Source: Paracoccaceae bacterium (GTDB lineage: Bacteria; Pseudomonadota; Alphaproteobacteria; Rhodobacterales; Rhodobacteraceae). From it: 10,775 nucleotides of DNA. Under the pieces are notes generated by a model. The model did no database searches. It worked only from the letters and a program-made list of their open reading frames with translations, and was not told the DNA's origin. The first letter of the stretch is position 1; every line of letters begins with the position of its first letter. Both the position numbers and the translations under genes were made by a program. Positions 5,651-10,775 of the stretch are shown piece after piece. The DNA lies in assembly GCA_015487255.1 (NCBI GenBank), contig WFQA01000329.1, positions 1 to 10,775 on the forward strand. The letters run 5' to 3'.

Positions 5651-7870
5651 CTATCGGGTGAGCGACATGAACAGCTTTGGCAGCTTTTCCGGCAGGCTTT
5701 CCACCCGGTCGATCACGGTGAAATTGTTGCGCCCGAAAATATCGGCAACATAATCATCGGCATTGGGGTCAAGGCTGATGCAATAGGTGCTCACGCCCTT
5801 GCTGGCCAGCTCACCAACGGCGATATGGGTGTCGTCTTGCAGATATTTCGGGTCTGCCACGTCGATATCATGCGGCTCGCCGTCGGTCAGCACCAGCAGC
5901 AGGCGCTTTTCCTCTTTGCGCTTGGCCAGATAGGCCCCGGCATGGCGCAACGCCGCGCCCATGCGGGTGGAGTGGCCGGCCTTCATGCCCGCCAGCCGCG
6001 CTTTTGGCACCTCCCCCCATGGCTCCCCAAAAGCCTTGAAATGGCTATAGCTGACCTCGTTGCGGGTGTTGGAGTTGAAGCCGCCAATCGCCAGCGGGTC
6101 GCCCAGCGCCTCTACCGATGCGGCCAGCAGCGCCGCCGCCTCCTGGCTGAGTTGCAGGATGGTGCTTTTGGCCCCCTGCGGCACATCGTTGATCGATTCA
6201 GACAGATCAAGCAGCAGCAGCACCGCAATATCGCGGCCATCCTTGACATGGCTTTGCATGATGCGGGTATCGGGGGTGGTGCCGATGCGGTAATCAATCG
6301 CGGCGCGGATGGCGGTATCGAGGTCCAGATCATCGCCCTCATTCCGGTAGCGCACCCGCTTGCGCTGCTGGGGTTTGAGCAGGTCAACAATCGCCTTGAG
6401 CTGCTTGAGCAGGCGCTGGTGCTTTGCCAGCAGCTTGTCAATCTCACCGGCATTTCCCTGCGCTTGCAGGCTTTCAAACACCGTCACCCAATCGGGGCGA
6501 TAGCTTTGCAGCTGGTAATCCCACTCAGGGTAAAAGCGCGGCGGCAACAGCCCGTCATCCTGCGCCTCGGCCAGCCGGTTTTGCGCCCCGTGGTCGGAGT
6601 GGAAATCATCCTGCTCCTCGGCCTCCTCCAGAAACATCCATAAATAGCGGTTGTCATCTCGATAGCTGACCTCGGTATCCTCGAACCACACATTGGGCTT
6701 GCGAAACGCGTGCTCGTAGTTTTTGGCCAGCCATTGCACCCCAAGCTCTACCGCCAGTTGCTGCTCATGCGGGTTGGCCATCACCCGTTCGCGAAACAGC
6801 GCGGCATATTCCAGCACCGCCGGGTCGGTATAGCTGTGGCCGGGGTTGAGAATGGCATAGGACAGCATCGCCAGCCTGTGCCGGATACAGGCCCAGCCCT
6901 CGGGGCAGGTGCCGGGCCTGGGCGCGGGGTGCAGCGATACCCAGAGCGGGCGCAGCCCCGGATATTGCTGCATGGCGAGGTGCTCGATGCGGGCATCCTC
7001 GAAAATCTCGATGGCGATATGCTGGAACACGCTGAAATTATCGGCCAGCAGCGGCTTGCTCCATTTTTTATGGGCCAGCATATGGGCGATGGTGGCGTAA
7101 TAGCGCTCCAGCCCGGAAACCGTGCCGAGATCCTCGTAAACATCGGGCAGGTGCAGCCCGAGCTTGTCCAGATGCGGCTTGGGCTTGCGGGCGGTGTCAA
7201 AGGCTTCGGAATAGGGGTGGAAATCAAGCGAGGTTTCAAAAAATGCCCGCTGGAACATGCCAAGCTGGCGCTCGGCATCCATGAAAAGCGTGCCGGCGCG
7301 CTGTTTGACCAGCATCGCCTTGGCATCGGCGCTTTGCAGGCTGAAATAATCCGGCAGGCGGTGCGGGTGGTCGCGGTAGACCCTGATGCCGTAATCCACC
7401 CAGGCCTGCACGCCGGGCAGCGAAAGCTGGGCAAAAAGATAAGGCGCGCGGGCCAGCAATGGCGCGGTGCCCTCTTTGGCCTCGGCCACCATCTTACGGA
7501 TCATCCGCAGCCAGATGCGCAACAGATCAGGGTTATCAAGCCGCCTTGCCACCGCCGCCAATGTGCCGAGAAACGGGCCGATGGAGCCGCGCACCGCTTC
7601 TGAAGACAGATGCGCGCAAAGCCCGGCCACCTCGGGCAGGATCGCGGCATCGGCATGTTTGACCACCTCGGGCATGTCATCAAGGTAAAGCAGCGGCAGC
7701 TCCATGCCCCGGCCCAGCGCACAGATTTTGTCGGTGCCGGCAAGCCATGCGGTGAGCGCGGCTTCGTCCATCACCCCTTGCGCCCGCCCCAGCGCCGCCT
7801 CGAAAATGTCATCCACCTTTGAAACGCTGCATTTCAGCCGGTCGCGCCAGATTTTGGCTTGCGGTTGCAT
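5651..7870 (-). CDS. cbbO: RuBisCO activase adaptor CbbO (VWA domain)
   Basis: CbbO is the adaptor of the CbbQO RuBisCO activase. One CbbO binds a CbbQ hexamer and uses its von Willebrand factor A domain to engage inhibited RuBisCO. The 739-residue product has a long helical N-terminal part carrying an IEIFEDARIEHLAM segment (287-300), which resembles the E-D-x-R-I-E motif of NorD/CobT-like proteins. Next come an acidic linker (about 400-440) and a lysine-rich coiled stretch (475-505). The C-terminal VWA domain (about 545-735) has a complete metal site: D555-L-S557-E-S559, T635 in GHSTRMG and D663 in LTDGEP. The ATG follows the cbbQ TAG directly with no gap and no good ribosome site, so translation is likely coupled. 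NorD paralogues are the main alternative; the cbbM-cbbQ context makes CbbO much more likely. Confidence 0.93.
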   Translation of the reverse strand: MQPQAKIWRDRLKCSVSKVDDIFEAALGRAQGVMDEAALTAWLAGTDKICALGRGMELPLLYLDDMPEVVKHADAAILPEVAGLCAHLSSEAVRGSIGPFLGTLAAVARRLDNPDLLRIWLRMIRKMVAEAKEGTAPLLARAPYLFAQLSLPGVQAWVDYGIRVYRDHPHRLPDYFSLQSADAKAMLVKQRAGTLFMDAERQLGMFQRAFFETSLDFHPYSEAFDTARKPKPHLDKLGLHLPDVYEDLGTVSGLERYYATIAHMLAHKKWSKPLLADNFSVFQHIAIEIFEDARIEHLAMQQYPGLRPLWVSLHPAPRPGTCPEGWACIRHRLAMLSYAILNPGHSYTDPAVLEYAALFRERVMANPHEQQLAVELGVQWLAKNYEHAFRKPNVWFEDTEVSYRDDNRYLWMFLEEAEEQDDFHSDHGAQNRLAEAQDDGLLPPRFYPEWDYQLQSYRPDWVTVFESLQAQGNAGEIDKLLAKHQRLLKQLKAIVDLLKPQQRKRVRYRNEGDDLDLDTAIRAAIDYRIGTTPDTRIMQSHVKDGRDIAVLLLLDLSESINDVPQGAKSTILQLSQEAAALLAASVEALGDPLAIGGFNSNTRNEVSYSHFKAFGEPWGEVPKARLAGMKAGHSTRMGAALRHAGAYLAKRKEEKRLLLVLTDGEPHDIDVADPKYLQDDTHIAVGELASKGVSTYCISLDPNADDYVADIFGRNNFTVIDRVESLPEKLPKLFMSLTR

Positions 7871-8683
7871 CTATCCAAGGATCATTTCAACGGCCGCATC
7901 GAGGGTGGCGCGAATATCCGCATCATCGGAAAGCGGGCGCACCATGGCCATTTTGGCAGCCTCGACCGGCGCAATACCGCCTTGAATCAGCATCGCGCCA
8001 TAAACCAGCAGCCGGGTGGAAATACCCTCGTCAATGCCGTGGCCCTTCAGGTTGCGGGCCTTGTGGGCGATTTCGACCAGCTTTTGCGCCATCTCGCGGC
8101 CCACCCCGCCTTCGCGCATCACAATTTCGGCTTCGGCAGTGGCCTCGGGGTAATCAAAATCCAGCGCGGTAAAGCGCTGCTTGGTCGATTGCTTGAGGTC
8201 TTTCATCAGGCTCTGGTAGCCGGGGTTATAGGAGATCACCAGCTGGAAATCCGGGTGGGCGTGCAGTAATTCACCCTTTTTATCCAGTGGCAAAACCCGG
8301 CGGTGGTCGGTCAGCGGGTGGATGACCACGGTGGTGTCCTGGCGCGCCTCGACCACCTCGTCAAGATAGCAGATCGCCCCGATCCGCGCCGCCACGGTCA
8401 GCGGGCCATCCTGCCAGTTGGTGCCGTTTTTATCGAGCAAAAAACGCCCGATCAGGTCTGCTGCCGTCATATCCTCGTTACAGGCGACCGTGATCAGCGG
8501 CTTGCCGAGCTTCCAGGCCATATATTCGACAAAGCGCGATTTGCCACAGCCGGTGGGGCCTTTGACCATCACCGGCAGGCGGGCGGCATAAGCGGCCTCG
8601 TAAAGCTCGATTTCCGCACCGGTTGCGTGGTAAAACGGCTCGGTGTCGATCTGGAATTGCCGGGCATCAACCATGGTATTCAT
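7871..8683 (-). CDS. cbbQ: RuBisCO activase AAA+ ATPase CbbQ (MoxR family)
   Basis: CbbQ is a hexameric MoxR-group AAA+ ATPase. With CbbO it remodels inhibited RuBisCO to release tightly bound sugar phosphates. The 270-residue product has the usual length. Walker A GPTGCGKS is at 42-49 (K48), Walker B ICYLDE at 104-109 (D108, E109), sensor-1 N153 lies in SYNPGY, and a candidate arginine finger is R170 in STKQRF. The C-terminal helical lid contains GISTRLL (220-226). GGAG lies 6 bases before the ATG at 8683; a second ATG at 8674 is less well placed. The gene lies 76 bases after cbbM, with a perfect hairpin in that gap, and abuts cbbO. NorQ is the close paralogue. The RuBisCO neighbour decides for CbbQ. 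Confidence 0.95.
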   Translation of the reverse strand: MNTMVDARQFQIDTEPFYHATGAEIELYEAAYAARLPVMVKGPTGCGKSRFVEYMAWKLGKPLITVACNEDMTAADLIGRFLLDKNGTNWQDGPLTVAARIGAICYLDEVVEARQDTTVVIHPLTDHRRVLPLDKKGELLHAHPDFQLVISYNPGYQSLMKDLKQSTKQRFTALDFDYPEATAEAEIVMREGGVGREMAQKLVEIAHKARNLKGHGIDEGISTRLLVYGAMLIQGGIAPVEAAKMAMVRPLSDDADIRATLDAAVEMILG

Positions 8684-8725
8684 CCTCTGCTCCTTATGAA
8701 AACCCTATCGGGCACTGGCTTGCAG

Positions 8726-8756
8726 GTTTTGCCCCGCCAAGGCAGCGGGGCAAAAC
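8726..8756 (-). other. Perfect 12-bp hairpin between cbbM and cbbQ
   Basis: GTTTTGCCCCGC (8726-8737) and GCGGGGCAAAAC (8745-8756) are exact reverse complements around a 7-base loop. In the cbbM transcript the stem begins 3 bases after the stop codon. No run of U follows the stem, so it is not a standard intrinsic terminator. It is more likely an RNA-stability or processing stem, or an attenuator, that keeps cbbM mRNA in excess over cbbQO. The stem is seen directly; the role is inferred. Confidence 0.85.
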
Positions 8757-8759
8757 GGC

Positions 8760-10145
8760 CTATTTATGCACGCCGAGCTTTTCGCGCCAGCCGGGGTAGA
8801 ACTGGTCCGCATCCCCCGGGAAGCTCTCAAACGCGCCTTTGGTTTCCGGGTGGTCCTTGGCGTAATCCACCAGATCGATCCCGGCCTGCCATGCCTCGTA
8901 GGACTGGCGCAGCGAGGTCGCGCCGGCAGCGATGCCGTCCTTATGGCCCAGCGCGCCGCCGCCCGAGGTCTGGATCACGTTGCAATGGCCGAGATTGTCG
9001 AAAAATCCGGGCAGGCGCAAAGCGTTCATGCCACCCGAGATGATCGGCGAGGTGGGCTTCATGCGCTCCCATTCCTGGTGGAAATGGGTGCCCATCACGC
9101 TATCCTCCATCAGCATTTGTGACAGAACGGTGTCGGAATTATACCCCTCCATCTTGCCAAACCCCATGGTGCCGGTATGGATGCCCGAAGCCCCCGACAT
9201 GCGCGCCCATTTCATATGCGCCAATGCGGTGTAGCCCCGGTTGCTTTCCTCGCCGGTAACCATGCCGTGGCCAGCACGGTGATAATGCAAAAACTGGTTG
9301 GGGAAGTTGCGCCGCGCGGTGGTGACCATGCCACAGCCGCCAACAAAACCATCGACCAGCAGCGCCACGTTTTCGGCCAGCCCGCCAAACTGCTCCAGCA
9401 CATATTCGCCGCGCGCCACCATTTCGGCGGGGTCGTCAGCGGTAATGTTGGCCGAGAAGATTTTCGCCTGCCCGGTATCATCCATGGCGCGCTTCATCGC
9501 ATCGACGATCAACGGAATGCTTTCGCGCATCGGGGCATAAACCTGATTGCCCTGCGGCTCGTCGTTTTTGATGAAATCGCCGCCAAGCCAGAACTGGTAG
9601 CAGGCATCGGCAAAAGGCTTGGGCCGAAGGCCGAGCTTGGGCTTGATGATGGTGCCGACAACCATGCCGCCATTATCCAGATCGCGGCCCAGAATGCGCC
9701 ACATATCCTGAATGCCCATGCTCGGCCCGTCAAACAGGCGCAAAAAGCCCTGCGGCACGTAAAAATCCAGCAGCTTGGCGTATTCCACATCGCCCATGGC
9801 CTGATTGTTGCCCACCATGCAGGTCATCAATGAAACCACCATCGCGCGGCCATCGGTGATATTGCGGTCAAACAGATCGATCGGATAAGCGATTTTCATC
9901 AGCTCTTTTTCCTCGTCAATCTCATAGCAGATCGCATCCAGCCCCTTGGTGAAATCATCGGTGGTGACGGTCTGCACATTGGTGCCGGTCGAGCTTTCGG
10001 CGCAAAAATGCGCGGCGGTGCCGATATAATCAAAAAACCCCGGTGCCGGTTTCATTTTATAAGCGGCCAGCACATGGCGGCCATCGCTTATCAGTTTCTT
10101 CTCGTCCAAGGTCAGGTCGCTGTAGCGGCTGGTCTGGTCTAGCAT
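8760..10145 (-). CDS. cbbM: Form II RuBisCO (ribulose-1,5-bisphosphate carboxylase/oxygenase)
   Basis: CbbM carboxylates ribulose-1,5-bisphosphate to two 3-phosphoglycerates in the Calvin-Benson-Bassham cycle. The 461-residue product closely follows the Rhodospirillum rubrum form II enzyme as I remember it, with a constant offset of two. Visible active-site residues are E50, N113, K168 in GTIIKPKLG, carbamylated K193 with D195 and E196 in GGDFIKNDEPQGN, H289 in HYHRAGHG, loop-6 K331 in GFGKMEG, and S370-GG. No small-subunit gene is present, as expected for form II. The frame is open upstream to a TTG at 10256 and has an ATG at 10175. The ATG at 10145 is chosen because GAGGGAG sits 6 bases before it and the N-terminus then matches the family. 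It heads a cbbM-cbbQ-cbbO unit opposite cbbR. Confidence 0.98.
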   Translation of the reverse strand: MLDQTSRYSDLTLDEKKLISDGRHVLAAYKMKPAPGFFDYIGTAAHFCAESSTGTNVQTVTTDDFTKGLDAICYEIDEEKELMKIAYPIDLFDRNITDGRAMVVSLMTCMVGNNQAMGDVEYAKLLDFYVPQGFLRLFDGPSMGIQDMWRILGRDLDNGGMVVGTIIKPKLGLRPKPFADACYQFWLGGDFIKNDEPQGNQVYAPMRESIPLIVDAMKRAMDDTGQAKIFSANITADDPAEMVARGEYVLEQFGGLAENVALLVDGFVGGCGMVTTARRNFPNQFLHYHRAGHGMVTGEESNRGYTALAHMKWARMSGASGIHTGTMGFGKMEGYNSDTVLSQMLMEDSVMGTHFHQEWERMKPTSPIISGGMNALRLPGFFDNLGHCNVIQTSGGGALGHKDGIAAGATSLRQSYEAWQAGIDLVDYAKDHPETKGAFESFPGDADQFYPGWREKLGVHK

Positions 10146-10151
10146 GTCATT

Positions 10152-10158
10152 CTCCCTC
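10152..10158 (-). promoter_or_regulatory. cbbM ribosome-binding site
   Basis: On the minus strand GAGGGAG ends 6 bases before the ATG at 10145. It decides the start against the upstream in-frame ATG at 10175, whose reading would place this site inside the coding sequence. Confidence 0.85.
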
Positions 10159-10211
10159 AACAGTGCCGGTTGCATAAATTCAAATATTCTTATCTGGAAG
10201 CTACAACCCGC

Positions 10212-10241
10212 TTGACATAGAGTAAAATTGATTGTTTCTAT
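10212..10241 (+). promoter_or_regulatory. Candidate cbbR promoter
   Basis: TTGACA (10212-10217) is a perfect -35 box. Seventeen to eighteen bases later TTTCTA/TTCTAT (10235-10241) is a weak -10 box. The start would fall near 10248, leaving a leader of about 14 bases. The -10 box lies inside the LysR-type box, which would fit autorepression of cbbR. Confidence 0.45.
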
Positions 10242-10253
10242 TATTGGCATAGA
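10237..10253. promoter_or_regulatory. LysR-type (T-N11-A) box, likely CbbR site
   Basis: TCTA (10237-10240) and TAGA (10250-10253) form a perfect 4-bp dyad with a 9-base spacer, giving the T-N11-A core T239...A251 known for LysR-type regulators. Outer bases TTGT and ACAA continue the symmetry with a small offset. It lies just upstream of the cbbR start. The pattern is seen; the binding protein is inferred from the neighbour. Confidence 0.55.
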
Positions 10254-10261
10254 CAATATCT

Positions 10262-10775
10262 ATGGATAGCACCCCCATGCCCAAGCTGAGCCAAAGCAAT
10301 ATCCTGCAAGGGCTGACCCTGCGACAGTTGCAGATTTTCGAGGCGGTGGTGCGGCTCAAGGGCTATACCCGCGCTGCCGAGGCGCTCAACCTTTCCCAGC
10401 CTACGGTTTCGATGCAGATCAAGAAACTGGGCGAGACCCTCGGCCTGCCGCTGCTCGAGCAGGTTGGCCGCACCATCCACCCCACTGCGGCGGGGCGCGA
10501 TGTGTATGAAACCGCGCGGGAGATCCTGCACGGGGTGCTGGCGCTGGATGATCTGGCGGCCGAACATAAAGGCGTGGTGCGGGGTGATCTCAGCCTGGCG
10601 GTGATCAGCTCCGCCACCTATTTTATGCCGCATCTGCTGGGGGCTTTCATCAACCGCCACCCCGCGCTGCACCCGCGGCTGACCATAACCAACCGCGCCA
10701 AGGTGCTGGAGCGGCTGCGCTCCAATCAGGATGACCTGCTGATCATGGGGCAGGTGCCGCAAGAAATCGCGGTTA
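10262..10775 (+). CDS. cbbR: LysR-family regulator CbbR, 3' end off the right edge
   Basis: CbbR is the LysR-type activator of Calvin-cycle operons, usually divergent from the genes it controls. 171 codons are visible from the ATG at 10262 before the window ends. The N-terminal winged helix-turn-helix is clear (about residues 18-78): LTLRQLQIFEAVVRLKGYTRAAEALN, then LSQPTVSMQIKKLGETLGLPLLEQ and R-T-I-H-P-T-A-A-G. The start of the effector-binding domain follows (VRGDLSLAVISSATYFMPHLL). The LIMGQVP segment near residue 160 is typical of CbbR as I remember it. An in-frame ATG at 10277 is an alternative start; neither has a strong ribosome site. About 130-140 residues should be missing. LysR membership is certain, and the CbbR call rests on position and these segments. 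Confidence 0.93.
   Translation, partial: MDSTPMPKLSQSNILQGLTLRQLQIFEAVVRLKGYTRAAEALNLSQPTVSMQIKKLGETLGLPLLEQVGRTIHPTAAGRDVYETAREILHGVLALDDLAAEHKGVVRGDLSLAVISSATYFMPHLLGAFINRHPALHPRLTITNRAKVLERLRSNQDDLLIMGQVPQEIAV

Larger units (their letters stand above)
10146..10261. promoter_or_regulatory. cbbM-cbbR divergent control region
   Basis: These 116 bases separate the two divergent genes and are markedly AT-rich. They should hold the cbbM promoter (minus strand), the cbbR promoter (plus strand) and the CbbR-binding sites, as in other cbb operons. The half-site word ATAGA/TCTAT occurs three times: 10217-10221, 10237-10241 (inverted) and 10249-10253. I could not assign a convincing -35/-10 pair for cbbM. 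Confidence 0.7.

Noticed and set aside
5507..6643. Long open frame (378 codons) on the plus strand opposite cbbO and the HAD gene start
   Set aside because: It is antisense to a clear VWA-domain gene. The translation has no domain pattern and is rich in Q, H, G and A, as expected of a GC-rich shadow frame.
6710..7603. Open frame of 297 codons on the plus strand opposite cbbO
   Set aside because: Antisense shadow: no ribosome site or recognisable motif, and it lies wholly inside cbbO.
5651..8683. NorQ-NorD (nitric oxide reductase activation) pair
   Set aside because: These are close paralogues of CbbQ-CbbO, but no norCB genes are present and cbbM lies directly upstream.
8726..8756. Hairpin as an intrinsic terminator after cbbM
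   Set aside because: No U-run follows the stem on the cbbM strand, and cbbQ/cbbO must be expressed from upstream unless they have their own promoter, which I could not see.
10146..10256. 37-residue N-terminal extension of CbbM
   Set aside because: It would consume the whole divergent promoter region. Form II enzymes begin close to the chosen start, which has an excellent ribosome site.
1..10775. CRISPR arrays, tRNAs, insertion sequences, attachment sites
   Set aside because: I saw no regularly spaced repeats, cloverleaf-like segments, transposase motifs or terminal inverted repeats on either strand.

Overview
The window is chromosomal DNA from what is most likely an alphaproteobacterium. 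By eye the G+C is high (roughly 60%), and the genes are tightly packed with ATGA or near-zero spacing. A Rhodospirillum/Rhodobacter-type form II RuBisCO with cbbR, cbbQ and cbbO sits beside core genes (dapB, rbfA, truB). I cannot name a genus from the sequence alone. I saw no transposase, integrase, tRNA, rRNA or CRISPR array.

Left part (1-2034): a RhlG-like short-chain dehydrogenase/reductase runs off the left edge on the minus strand. Divergent from it is a gene for a small three-helix membrane protein of unknown function. That gene converges on dapB (lysine/diaminopimelate synthesis, minus strand). dapB is in turn divergent from rbfA across a short promoter region.

Middle part (2035-4782): a plus-strand run of rbfA (30S maturation), a sulfotransferase-like gene overlapping rbfA by ATGA, truB (tRNA psi55 synthase) and a RimJ/RimL-type GNAT acetyltransferase. 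The sulfotransferase-like gene is an unexpected passenger between two RNA/ribosome-maturation genes.

Right part (4795-10775): a minus-strand carbon-fixation cluster in transcription order cbbM (form II RuBisCO), cbbQ (AAA+ ATPase), cbbO (VWA-domain adaptor), then a C2-cap HAD phosphatase. A divergent LysR gene, almost certainly cbbR, runs off the right edge. CbbQ and CbbO together form the ATP-driven RuBisCO activase that removes inhibitory sugar phosphates. The HAD enzyme lies 61 bases after cbbO on the same strand, so it may be the operon's phosphatase, for an inhibitor or for 2-phosphoglycolate, although it is not of the CbbY/CbbZ fold class. A perfect 12-bp hairpin without a U-tract separates cbbM from cbbQ. 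The cbbR-cbbM gap holds a good LysR-type T-N11-A box overlapping a TTGACA promoter. Phosphoribulokinase and the other Calvin-cycle genes are not in the window.

No wholly new system is proven here. The best candidates for something undescribed are the HAD gene in the cbb cluster, the sulfotransferase-like gene inside the rbfA-truB unit, and the LacI/GntR-like operator in front of the small membrane protein.
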